Shown here: piece by piece, positions 1-5,685 of the stretch | How positions within the stretch are numbered: position 1 is the stretch's first letter | How the letters are laid out: each line of letters opens with the position of its first letter | Source of the DNA: Vulcanisaeta distributa | Lineage (GTDB): Archaea > Thermoproteota > Thermoprotei > Thermoproteales > Thermocladiaceae | DNA length: 13,820 bases | Direction: 5' to 3' | Assembly (NCBI GenBank): GCA_002506645.1 | Contig: DAXY01000004.1 | Coordinates: 1-13,820, forward strand | Notes under the pieces: model-generated | Databases searched by the model: none | Told to the model about the DNA's origin: nothing | What the model saw: only the letters and a program-made list of their open reading frames with translations | Position numbers and translations under genes: made by a program

Positions 1-1
1 T

Positions 2-85
2 ATTATTAAGTCCGTGGATGTTTACCTGCGGTTGGTAAGGGATATTTACGGCGGTGCCCAGGCTCTTTGGGCGAGTTCACGGTAG
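2..85 (+). CDS. Possible C-terminal tail of an upstream gene (partial)
   Basis: One frame is open from the window edge to a TAG at 83-85 and encodes about 27 residues ending in ALWASSR. Its codons (GTG GAT, CGG TTG, GAT ATT TAC, GGC GGT GCC) look like those of the neighbouring genes. The TATA box of rpl22 begins just after the stop, which fits a gene end here. The tail is too short to recognise a family, and chance openness over 84 bases cannot be excluded. Confidence 0.3.
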   Translation: MIKSVDVYLRLVRDIYGGAQALWASSR

Positions 86-87
86 GT

Positions 88-100
88 AAATATTTTTATA
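88..100 (+). promoter_or_regulatory. TATA box for rpl22
   Basis: The A/T-only run AAATATTTTTATA is centred about 30 bases before the ATG at 124. That places the transcript start at or just before the ATG and supports 124 over an upstream in-frame TTG at 67, which lies before the box. Confidence 0.6.
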
Positions 101-123
101 TCGCATTAATCACGTTGACCTGT

Positions 124-678
124 ATGGCTAGGATTGATTGGAGCATTGATGCCGAGGACATAATCAGGAGGGTTAGGGAGGTTTATGGAGCCAGCATTAC
201 GGAGGACCAGGTGGTCAAGGCCCTTGGCTATGAGTATAGGATTAGTTGGAAGAAGGCCGTTGAAATCGCCAGGTTCATTAGGGGCTTCACGATTAGGCAG
301 GCTGAGGATTACCTGAATGATGTCATTAGGTTGAAGGCGCCAATACCCGTGAGGAGGTTCACGAAGAAGCAGGCCCACCACACAACCCCCTGGGAGGGTT
401 GGCCAGTGGCCAAGTGGCCCGTTAAGGTGGCTAAGGCCTACCTGGAGGTCCTCAAGAACCTCGAGAATAACGCCAACTATAGGGGCCTTAACGTTGATAA
501 TGTCGTGATAGTGCACGCGGCGGTTCACAAGGGTCGTAAGATAAGGAATTACATGCCGAGGGCCTTCGGCCGTTCAACGCCTTGGTTCCAGGACACAGTA
601 ACTATAGAGCTCGCCGGGGCTGAGTTGCCCGAGGAGAACGTGCCGAAGAGGATCAAGTTGAGGCCGAAGCCCTACTGA
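124..678 (+). CDS. rpl22: Large ribosomal subunit protein uL22 (L22p)
   Basis: This is a 184-residue archaeal/eukaryotic-type L22, which binds 23S rRNA and lines the peptide exit tunnel. Recognisable segments are ISWKKAVEIARFIRG (around residues 40-54), the WPVKVAKAYLEVLKNLENNA helix, and the loop-forming C-terminal hallmark VHKGRKIRNYMPRAFGRSTP. The ATG at 124 fits both the homologous N-terminus and the TATA box at 88-100, implying a leaderless mRNA. No other ribosomal protein gene adjoins it, so here it lies outside the S10-type cluster where uL22 is normally found. It converges on the PIN gene with a 7-base overlap of the two 3' ends. Identification is firm. Confidence 0.95.
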   Translation: MARIDWSIDAEDIIRRVREVYGASITEDQVVKALGYEYRISWKKAVEIARFIRGFTIRQAEDYLNDVIRLKAPIPVRRFTKKQAHHTTPWEGWPVAKWPVKVAKAYLEVLKNLENNANYRGLNVDNVVIVHAAVHKGRKIRNYMPRAFGRSTPWFQDTVTIELAGAELPEENVPKRIKLRPKPY

Positions 679-1046
679 CGCCTCCTCAGGAAAACCACCG
701 AGTACTTAATCCCAAGCCTCCTGAGGAACTTTATCAGTAGTGAGTCGTCAGTAATCACCAGCGGGTCCCTGTCCCTAAGTCTCATGGCCAGCACTATCAA
801 TGACACATCGGTATCGCTCAGCAGCCTCGGTATGTGGTAATTCCTCCTGGCACTCCTAACCTCATCCTCACTAACCTCATAAACGCTTATATTAAGTATC
901 TCAGGCACCACGGCAGCCCTCACGTCCCTTAACTCATTCACCACGTAATTCGTAGTCGCCAACTCGCCAATACCCATTAATGGGCGTAAATCCCTCATGT
1001 GGAGTATTGCCGATGTGTCGAGTATTACCGTGCCCCCTGGGTTCAT
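672..1046 (-). CDS. PIN-domain protein, Nob1-like, without zinc ribbon
   Basis: A 124-residue PIN-fold RNase-type protein. The metal-binding acidic positions are visible: D10 in VILDTSA, E38 in VVNEL, D78/D80 in LSDTD, and D100/D101 in VITDD. The C-terminal block VITDDSLLIKFLRRLGIKY resembles the end of the PIN domain in archaeal Nob1 (the endonuclease that matures the 16S rRNA 3' end) more than that of VapC toxins. No antitoxin-like gene adjoins it. Nob1 normally carries a zinc ribbon after the PIN domain, but this protein stops at the end of PIN and has no cysteine. The ATG overlaps the nadK stop as ATGA, and an AGGAGGT ribosome-binding site lies at 1057-1063, so it is cotranscribed and probably translationally coupled to nadK. 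The PIN assignment is firm; the rRNA-maturation role is inferred. Confidence 0.85.
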   Translation of the reverse strand: MNPGGTVILDTSAILHMRDLRPLMGIGELATTNYVVNELRDVRAAVVPEILNISVYEVSEDEVRSARRNYHIPRLLSDTDVSLIVLAMRLRDRDPLVITDDSLLIKFLRRLGIKYSVVFLRRRQ

Positions 1047-1846
1047 GGTATGAACAACCTCCTGAGGAGCCTCTCATACATCCTGTATTGGCGGGTCCTG
1101 ATGAACTTTATCCTCCTATCACCGGGTTCAATGCGTATCTCAGCGCCCCTCTGGGCCACTATGCCGTCACAGAGTATGTGGGCCACCTCGCTGGTCATCA
1201 CCTTAATGGGCACCTCGAATGGGTGTACAATGGGTACCAGGGCCCTTGAGAATGGGGCCAGTGGAACTATTAACTTTACGGCCAACCTATTATCGACCAC
1301 GGGCCCTCCTGCGGCTAATGCGTAGGCTGTCGAGCCTGTTGGCGTCGCCACTATGACCCCATCCATCCTAGCCCTCATTATTTCCTCCCCACCGTCCTCC
1401 ACTACCGTTACGTTTATCAAGTGCCCTGGGTCAATGCCCTTAACCAGGACCTCATTCAATGCTATGCAGCTGAAGTCCGTGGAAACGGCCCTAAGCGTTA
1501 GTCTCTCATCTATTGTGTACTCACCCCTGACAATGCTATTAAGTACCTGCGGTATCTCCCGGGCACTAACATCACTTAGGTAGTTAACCCTACCAGTCCC
1601 TATGTGGAGTATTGGCACATCCATTGAGTTGCCAACCTCATGTATGAACCTCAGCACCGTACCATCACCACCAATTATCATGGCTATGTCAACGCCTTGG
1701 GAACCATCCCACCTCGGTATTCCCAGGTTCTTAACCTCAACATCCCTGGCAGCCATAAACTCAACGCCATTACCACTTAGCCTATTGATTATTAGTTTCG
1801 CCAAGGCATAATCCTCGTACTTACCAATGTATATTATCATCCTCAT
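1043..1846 (-). CDS. nadK: NAD kinase (ATP/poly-P:NAD 2'-phosphotransferase)
   Basis: Phosphorylates NAD(H) to NADP(H) in the cytoplasm (EC 2.7.1.23). From the ATG at 1846 the protein has 267 residues. Family signatures are IIGGDGT at 57-63 with the catalytic Asp61, LNEVLV at 130-135, and the long conserved block DGVIVATPTGSTAYALAAGG at 162-181. Length is normal for archaeal enzymes. Alternative in-frame starts are TTG 1849 and ATG 1840; ATG 1846 is preferred because it lies a few bases after the transcript start predicted from the TATA box at 1877-1886. It is the first gene of a two-gene unit with the PIN gene (4-base overlap) and is divergent from eif5A. Confidence 0.93.
   Translation of the reverse strand: MRMIIYIGKYEDYALAKLIINRLSGNGVEFMAARDVEVKNLGIPRWDGSQGVDIAMIIGGDGTVLRFIHEVGNSMDVPILHIGTGRVNYLSDVSAREIPQVLNSIVRGEYTIDERLTLRAVSTDFSCIALNEVLVKGIDPGHLINVTVVEDGGEEIMRARMDGVIVATPTGSTAYALAAGGPVVDNRLAVKLIVPLAPFSRALVPIVHPFEVPIKVMTSEVAHILCDGIVAQRGAEIRIEPGDRRIKFIRTRQYRMYERLLRRLFIP
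1057..1063 (-). promoter_or_regulatory. Shine-Dalgarno site for the PIN gene
   Basis: On the minus strand AGGAGGT lies 10 bases before the ATG at 1046, inside the end of nadK. It complements the conserved 16S rRNA 3' tail. This is one of few clear Shine-Dalgarno sites in the window, as expected for an internal operon gene among leaderless neighbours. Confidence 0.6.
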
Positions 1847-1876
1847 CAATACTCAATTAACGCCTTAGTCAAGCCG

Positions 1877-1886
1877 AATTAATAAG
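1877..1886 (-). promoter_or_regulatory. TATA box for nadK
   Basis: On the minus strand CTTATTAATT is centred about 35 bases before the ATG at 1846, predicting a transcript start near 1856. It overlaps one arm of the inverted repeat at 1884-1907. Confidence 0.5.
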
Positions 1887-1907
1887 CAATTTCTTAGGGA
1901 ATTGCTT
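1884..1907. repeat. Perfect inverted repeat between nadK and eif5A (candidate operator)
   Basis: AAGCAATT (1884-1891) and its exact complement AATTGCTT (1900-1907) are separated by 8 bases. Centre-to-centre spacing is 16 bases. It overlaps the upstream edge of the nadK TATA box and lies about 10 bases before the eif5A TATA box, a position typical of a dimeric archaeal regulator binding site. The function is inferred from position only. Confidence 0.45.
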
Positions 1908-1916
1908 GATAGAAAA

Positions 1917-1925
1917 CCTTTTATT
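1917..1925 (+). promoter_or_regulatory. TATA-like box for eif5A
   Basis: ACCTTTTATTGG with its core at 1919-1925 is preceded by an A-rich BRE-like stretch. Its centre near 1922 predicts a transcript start at the ATG at 1948. Confidence 0.5.
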
Positions 1926-1947
1926 GGCCCTAACTATGTCGAGTTGT

Positions 1948-2346
1948 ATGTCGACGAAGCCCACGGAAGCGGGTTCGGTGAAGGAGGGTAGTTACGTAAT
2001 GATTGATGGGGAGCCATGCAAGGTTGTTGAGGTTGAGAAGTCGAAGACTGGGAAGCATGGGTCCGCCAAGGTCAGGATCGTCGGTATTGGCGTTTTTGAC
2101 AATGTCAAGAGGACGCTGATAGTACCTGCGGATGCCCAGGTTGAGGTGCCTATAATTGAGAAGTTCGTAGCACAGGTCGTGGCTAGGGTTGGTGATTCCT
2201 GGCAGTTGATGGACCTCAGGAATTACAGCACTTTTGAGGTTGGCCCAGACCAAATGGAGGAGGAGGTTAAGGGTAGGATTGAGCCTGGGGTTGAGGTTGA
2301 GGTTTGGGATATCGCTGGGCGGAGGAGGATAATTAGGGTTAGATGA
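1948..2346 (+). CDS. eif5A: Translation initiation factor 5A (aIF5A, hypusine-containing)
   Basis: A 132-residue aIF5A, the archaeal counterpart of eIF5A and EF-P, which binds the ribosomal E site and relieves stalling at difficult peptide bonds. The N-terminal KOW-like domain carries the loop [10 protein letters not shown], whose Lys36 is the residue modified to (deoxy)hypusine. A C-terminal OB domain follows, containing [11 protein letters not shown]. The ATG at 1948 matches the usual aIF5A N-terminus (MSTKP...) and is the leaderless start predicted by the TATA box; TTG 1906 and ATG 1936 lie before the predicted transcript start. It converges with the DUF655 gene, leaving only 8 bases between the stops. 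Confidence 0.96.
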   Translation: MSTKPTEAGSVKEGSYVMIDGEPCKVVEVEKSKTGKHGSAKVRIVGIGVFDNVKRTLIVPADAQVEVPIIEKFVAQVVARVGDSWQLMDLRNYSTFEVGPDQMEEEVKGRIEPGVEVEVWDIAGRRRIIRVR

Positions 2347-2354
2347 CGTTAAAA

Positions 2355-2918
2355 TTAACCAACGAAGACCCTGTACTGGTCAGCACCCTGTAACTCCCTC
2401 AACACCCTATCAATGATTAACTTCTCCGGGTCAATACCAACCCTACTCCTTATATCCTCAAAGGACTGGAAGGGCTTCTTCCTCCTCTCCTCAAGTATTT
2501 GCCAAAGGGTCTTCTTACCAATCCCCCTGAGAAGCTCGAGGCTATGCATCTTGAGGGTTATTGGGCCGGCCTTATTGAAGAACTCGACGAACCTACCCTC
2601 CTGCGCCTTAACTATCCTAGCAATTACGTCGGGAAGTACGTTCTTGGCCTCATTCGTTAACTCGTCATAGTTAATCCTCCTGACGATCTTATTCACCTTA
2701 TCCCTAACACCACTGCCTATGTATACCCTCTCACCAACCTCGGCGGTTGTGTTGGGCTTAAGCGTAAGCTCAAGTAGTGTGAAGTACTGCTCCCCAATTG
2801 CCTGGACATACGCCTCATTTCTCGGGAATCCCTTCTTGATCAAGGATGGGTCCTTAATGAGCATTTGCTCTGGGGGTATTACGTCGAGTACGTATGCGTA
2901 GTCCTCCCTCTTAACCAT
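2355..2918 (-). CDS. DUF655 family nucleic-acid-binding protein (COG1491)
   Basis: A 187-residue protein of the archaeal DUF655 family. It opens with the family-typical segment DYAYVLDVIPPEQ, has an OB-like N-terminal half (about residues 1-75), and ends with a helix-hairpin-helix region, LELLRGIGKKTLWQILEERR (about 127-146), followed by FEDIRSRVGI. Members are predicted RNA- or DNA-binding proteins of unknown exact role that in many archaea lie between rpoF and ksgA. Here it starts 11 bases after rpoF on the same strand, with a GAGGGTG Shine-Dalgarno-like site over the rpoF stop, so it is the second gene of the rpoF unit. The usual next gene ksgA is absent; a convergent eif5A follows instead. 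Confidence 0.9.
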   Translation of the reverse strand: MVKREDYAYVLDVIPPEQMLIKDPSLIKKGFPRNEAYVQAIGEQYFTLLELTLKPNTTAEVGERVYIGSGVRDKVNKIVRRINYDELTNEAKNVLPDVIARIVKAQEGRFVEFFNKAGPITLKMHSLELLRGIGKKTLWQILEERRKKPFQSFEDIRSRVGIDPEKLIIDRVLRELQGADQYRVFVG

Positions 2919-2929
2919 TCAGGACACCC

Positions 2930-3277
2930 TCAGGAGCCCTTGGCACTCCTCAGCAGGTTCAGGATCTCCTCAACATCCTCATCGCTGAACTCCCTCTTCT
3001 CAGCCCCAAGCAGTACCTTAAGCTCCTCCGCGGTCTGGGGCATTATATCAACGATTTGAATAGCCGTTAACCTCGCCAGGCCAAACCTCTTCATTAATTC
3101 CGACATTAACTCCTTAGCCTTGTCTGGGCTCACCTTGGAGAATTTCCTGAGGTAGTCCAGGGTGTTGTTTAAAACATCATCGGTAATGCCGGGATTAGCA
3201 TTAACTACCTTCTCCTCCAGTACCCTGAGCGCCTCCGCCATGGGTACGTCCTCAGAATTAATAATACGCTTAACCAC
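2930..3277 (-). CDS. rpoF: DNA-directed RNA polymerase subunit F (Rpo4/Rpb4)
   Basis: A 115-residue Rpo4, which together with Rpo7 (RpoE) forms the stalk of archaeal RNA polymerase. The diagnostic HRDC-like C-terminal motif LTAIQIVDIMPQTAEELKVL is present, followed by the acidic helix DEDVEEILNLL. The start is GTG at 3277. The TATA box at 3298-3307 is centred about 25 bases upstream, so transcription should begin on the GTG itself, a leaderless non-ATG start. It is the first gene of an rpoF-DUF655 unit and is divergent from rpl21e, with which it is usually co-oriented in other archaea. Confidence 0.94.
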   Translation of the reverse strand: MVKRIINSEDVPMAEALRVLEEKVVNANPGITDDVLNNTLDYLRKFSKVSPDKAKELMSELMKRFGLARLTAIQIVDIMPQTAEELKVLLGAEKREFSDEDVEEILNLLRSAKGS

Positions 3278-3297
3278 AACTATCTCAATAAAAATCC

Positions 3298-3307
3298 CTA
3301 TTTAAGG
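3298..3307 (-). promoter_or_regulatory. TATA box for rpoF
   Basis: On the minus strand CCTTAAATAG is centred near 3302, about 25 bases before the GTG start at 3277. Confidence 0.6.
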
Positions 3308-3334
3308 ATTTGTACCTACCATTAATGGAGGGAA

Positions 3335-3344
3335 TGCTTAAATA
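3335..3344 (+). promoter_or_regulatory. TATA box for rpl21e, followed by a small inverted repeat
   Basis: TGCTTAAATA centred near 3340 predicts a transcript start near 3367, about 8 bases before the ATG at 3375. Overlapping its end, ACCGC (3344-3348) and GCGGT (3355-3359) form a 5-bp inverted repeat with a 6-base spacer between the TATA box and the transcript start. This could be a protein-binding site, but it is short enough to be chance. Confidence 0.5.
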
Positions 3345-3374
3345 CCGCAATGGCGCGGTGATGCTGGGTTCATC

Positions 3375-3692
3375 ATGCATAGGACGCATGGCCTACGCTA
3401 TAAGTCAAGGAAGCTACTAACCAAGAAGCCCAGGGAGAGGGGTAGGCCGGGCATTTCCAGGTGGCTTTATGAGTATAAAATCGGCGATAAGGTGGTCATA
3501 GACATAGACCCTACGTTCATAACCACGGCACCGCACAGGAGGTACCAGGGCAAGGTAGGCACAATAATTGGCAGGAGGGGTAAGGCATACGAGATTGAGC
3601 TGTACATCGGCGGTAAGAGGAAGGTATTAATAACGACGCCCGACCACATAATCCCATTCAGGGCACAACCAAGTGAGACCAAGGCCCAGTGA
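3375..3692 (+). CDS. rpl21e: Large ribosomal subunit protein eL21 (L21e)
   Basis: A 105-residue archaeal/eukaryotic eL21 with the family layout: basic N-terminus (HRTHGLRYKSRKLLTKKPRERG), then an SH3-like barrel with YKIGDKVVIDIDPTF, PHRRYQGKVGTIIGRRGKAYEI and the C-terminal motif HIIPF. It is transcribed alone from its own TATA box. It lies between pus10 and rpoF but points the opposite way to both, although eL21 is normally co-directional with rpoF in archaea. It converges with pus10, leaving 9 bases between stops. Confidence 0.95.
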   Translation: MHRTHGLRYKSRKLLTKKPRERGRPGISRWLYEYKIGDKVVIDIDPTFITTAPHRRYQGKVGTIIGRRGKAYEIELYIGGKRKVLITTPDHIIPFRAQPSETKAQ

Positions 3693-3701
3693 ATGGTCAT
3701 A

Positions 3702-4937
3702 TTAATCACTTATGCTAAGTATGTCAACCTCCACCGGCCTGATGCTGATGCCTAGTGTACCCGCCAGGCTTGGCTCAACATCTCCATAGCCCCCGTGTAC
3801 GAAGCCCCTAACATATAGGTTGCCCTGGCATTTGATTAGGAACTCCACGAGCCTACCCCTGACGACCTTACCATCTAGTTCATAAACCATGCTAACCCTC
3901 CTCCTAACCCCACGCCCGCGCCTAATCACCTGAACAACCTGCCTATTCCTGAAGTACTCATGGAGTGATTTAATCCCCTCATCGGTGATTGGCCTGCCCG
4001 TGATCGCCAAGACCCTGTACGTGATCACGTAATCACTAACCCTAGCCTTCATTTTAACTACCGTGGAGGCCCTAGTCCTGGACAGTCCGTTGAGCACTAC
4101 GTCATAGCTAGAGTCCATGAGCAGTGGCTGAATGCTATTGATATCAGGCCTCCTGCTCGGCCTAACGATCTGCAGCACCACGGGCCTACCACTGCCAAGG
4201 ACCCTAACGCCCCTTGGATCCGCACCGCCGGCGTGCACTATAACGCCCTGGGCCCCATATGCCTGGGCCACCCTGTCAATGGGCCACTTGGCCTCCCCAT
4301 CATTACTTAGCCTATGTACCTTCCTATACCTGGCCAATATGTATATTGGCATTACCTGAACCTCCACGGAACCCGTCGAGATGTCTATAACCGCCTCCAC
4401 GTCAGGTTCCTCCCTACTGAACGCTACGCCGAGTATTGCCGAAACCCTCTTACCCAATTCCCTATTTAGCTCACGCTTTATTGACTCGGCACTCGATATA
4501 TTGAACTCGGTGGTTATGCCGAGCTCCCTATTCAACACATCAAGTGGTACCCTACTTCCAAGCCTAAACGACTTGAACTCAACACCGAGGGACCTAAGGC
4601 TATTGGCTATGGCGCTGGCCCACTCATCGAGTTTATCGAAGATTGAGTCGTTACATACGTAGCACCTGGCCCTCGATACGCTAATGCCCATGTTGCTTAG
4701 GAACTTCGTGCTAGGTTCATGGCCGCTCACAGCCAACGCCCTCACGTCATTAAGTAGCTCATTGGACAAGCCCTCACTCAATATCCTCTCGTGAATACTC
4801 ATTAGTAGGTAATCCTTAATCGCCCTACCCCTCTCACTATTGTCTAGCCCGGTGCCCAGCCTCGCGAATAATCGGCCAAGGCAGCGATCACACAGTGGGT
4901 ATTTCCTGAGTATCTCCATGGCCTTCTCAATGCCCAT
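3702..4937 (-). CDS. pus10: tRNA pseudouridine synthase Pus10
   Basis: Archaeal Pus10 makes pseudouridine 55, and in some lineages also 54, in the tRNA T loop. From the ATG at 4937 the protein has 411 residues. The N-terminal accessory domain has the paired zinc cysteines CDRC (16, 19) and CYVC (92, 95). A THUMP-like central region and the catalytic domain follow, with GSGRPVVLQI and the C-terminal thumb GNLYVRGFVHGGYGDVEPSLA. The catalytic motif is unusual: the family GRED-V-D-V-R stretch reads GGADPRGVR, keeping one Asp (D240) but losing the preceding Arg and gaining a residue. TTG 4952 is an alternative start but lies before the transcript start predicted from the TATA box at 4963-4971. 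Family assignment is firm; activity depends on how the altered motif aligns. Confidence 0.9.
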   Translation of the reverse strand: MGIEKAMEILRKYPLCDRCLGRLFARLGTGLDNSERGRAIKDYLLMSIHERILSEGLSNELLNDVRALAVSGHEPSTKFLSNMGISVSRARCYVCNDSIFDKLDEWASAIANSLRSLGVEFKSFRLGSRVPLDVLNRELGITTEFNISSAESIKRELNRELGKRVSAILGVAFSREEPDVEAVIDISTGSVEVQVMPIYILARYRKVHRLSNDGEAKWPIDRVAQAYGAQGVIVHAGGADPRGVRVLGSGRPVVLQIVRPSRRPDINSIQPLLMDSSYDVVLNGLSRTRASTVVKMKARVSDYVITYRVLAITGRPITDEGIKSLHEYFRNRQVVQVIRRGRGVRRRVSMVYELDGKVVRGRLVEFLIKCQGNLYVRGFVHGGYGDVEPSLAGTLGISIRPVEVDILSISD

Positions 4938-4962
4938 ACGGCGTATTACCAATGCAATAGGC

Positions 4963-4971
4963 GTATTAAAG
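4963..4971. promoter_or_regulatory. Shared bidirectional TATA-like box, pus10 and the gene at 4992
   Basis: GTATTAAAG reads as CTTTAATAC on the other strand. Taking about 26 bases from its centre to the transcript start in each direction gives about 4941 for pus10 (ATG at 4937) and about 4993 for the plus-strand gene (GTG at 4992). No second A/T-rich box is visible in the interval. Confidence 0.45.
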
Positions 4972-4991
4972 CATATGTTGTGGCGTATTTC

Positions 4992-5561
4992 GTGGATACG
5001 TACTTAATCGGCGCCTTCATTAATGGGTGCTCAGTGATGTGGAGGAGCATTGAGGGCTTCGCTGACGCAGTCGACCACGCGAGGGCTCTCGAGCCGGGAA
5101 TAGTCGTGGTTAATGGCGCGGTTAATGCCCCAGAAAACCTGTGCAGTGAAGTTAACAGGATTCTTCAGAAACCAGCAAGGTTATTGCTGTTCTTCAACAT
5201 TAATGATTGGGTCAAGTTATTAAGGGGCCTTTACGACTTCAATGGGGAGTTGATCGATCCGGAGCCCGGGCTCGACATGCCCAACCTGGTACTTAGCATT
5301 AGGGTGCCGAGTAGGTCCTTCGGACTTACTGTGAGGATTGCGCTTAAGCTGTTGGGCATTAATAGTGCTATATTCCCGAGCAGTGATGGTAGGCTTTACC
5401 TGGTGATTCACGAGAGGGACTCAATAGCCAGGTTTATTAAGACCGTGAGGCCCCACCTAAACCCTGAATTGAACATAGCCCTAAGGAGTAAGTGGGTTAG
5501 GCATTACTCAGGCTTTGGGGAGCCAATAGTGATAATTAGGGAGTTGGGTCAGTCGGTTTAG
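4992..5561 (+). CDS. Unknown protein, possible inactive LAGLIDADG-fold
   Basis: I do not recognise this 189-residue protein with certainty. The N-terminal segment YLIGAFINGCS lines up with the LAGLIDADG motif (Y-L-A-G-L-I-D-A-D-G-S), but the metal-binding Asp is replaced by Gly12. The C-terminal half has a pattern common in that fold: a helix ending in LKLLGI (about 118-123), then a hairpin DGRLYLVIHERDSI and a helix RFIKTVRPHL. No second motif is seen, so it would be a single-motif type, which works as a dimer. No intron or intein context is present. It could instead be an unrelated alpha/beta protein. GTG 4992 is preferred because the shared TATA box at 4963-4971 is centred 25 bases before it; GTG 4980 is an alternative adding four residues. 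It is divergent from pus10. Confidence 0.7.
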   Translation: MDTYLIGAFINGCSVMWRSIEGFADAVDHARALEPGIVVVNGAVNAPENLCSEVNRILQKPARLLLFFNINDWVKLLRGLYDFNGELIDPEPGLDMPNLVLSIRVPSRSFGLTVRIALKLLGINSAIFPSSDGRLYLVIHERDSIARFIKTVRPHLNPELNIALRSKWVRHYSGFGEPIVIIRELGQSV

Positions 5562-5589
5562 GCGTCTTCATTGATCTGCGTGGGTTCAA

Positions 5590-5641
5590 CTCATCACAAC
5601 TTAAAACTGGGTTAACTGCGTATAAGCCTTAATGTGATGAG
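5590..5641. repeat. Nested inverted repeats in the 5562-5684 intergenic region
   Basis: CTCATCACA (5590-5598) and TGTGATGAG (5633-5641) are perfect 9-bp complements 34 bases apart, flanking the putative small RNA promoter. Inside and beyond them TAAGCCT (5623-5629) pairs with AGGCTTA (5640-5646) across 10 bases, and GGTTAA (5610-5615) with TTAACC (5653-5658). The region lies between convergent genes, so terminator hairpins are an alternative explanation. Confidence 0.45.
5600..5607 (+). promoter_or_regulatory. TATA-like box for the putative C/D box RNA
   Basis: CTTAAAAC is centred near 5604. A transcript start 26 bases on would be 5630, four bases before the first C-box-like heptamer. No protein start codon is served by this box on the plus strand. 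Confidence 0.4.
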
Positions 5642-5685
5642 GCTTAATGGGCTTAACCGTGATGATGCGTGTGAGGGCTGATGAT
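5630..5685 (+). ncRNA. Putative box C/D guide RNA (sRNA)
   Basis: Two copies of the C-box consensus GTGATGA occur at 5634-5640 and 5659-5665, and a D box CTGA at 5678-5681. The spacer between the second C-like box (C') and D is exactly 12 bases (5666-5677), the preferred guide length in archaeal C/D RNAs. Counting 12 bases from the first C box reaches TTAA at 5653-5656, a degenerate D' at best, two bases before C'. Total length of about 50 bases is typical. A TATA-like box is at the right distance upstream. The terminal stem is weak and the 3' end would overlap the stop of rfbC in antisense. I could not identify rRNA or tRNA targets for the two guides. Confidence 0.45.

Noticed and set aside
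56..72. Short hairpin GCCCA-N7-TGGGC as a terminator
   Set aside because: A five-base-pair stem with no following T run; it also falls inside a coding-like open frame.
106..528. 140-residue open frame on the minus strand opposite rpl22
   Set aside because: It is fully antisense to the firmly identified uL22 gene and shows no recognisable protein features.
672..1046. VapC toxin of a toxin-antitoxin pair
   Set aside because: No small antitoxin gene is adjacent, the partner gene is nadK, and the C-terminal block resembles Nob1 more than VapC.
980..1811. Several plus-strand open frames opposite nadK and the PIN gene
   Set aside because: They mirror the codon pattern of the real minus-strand genes and have low-complexity Ser/Thr/Pro-rich translations.
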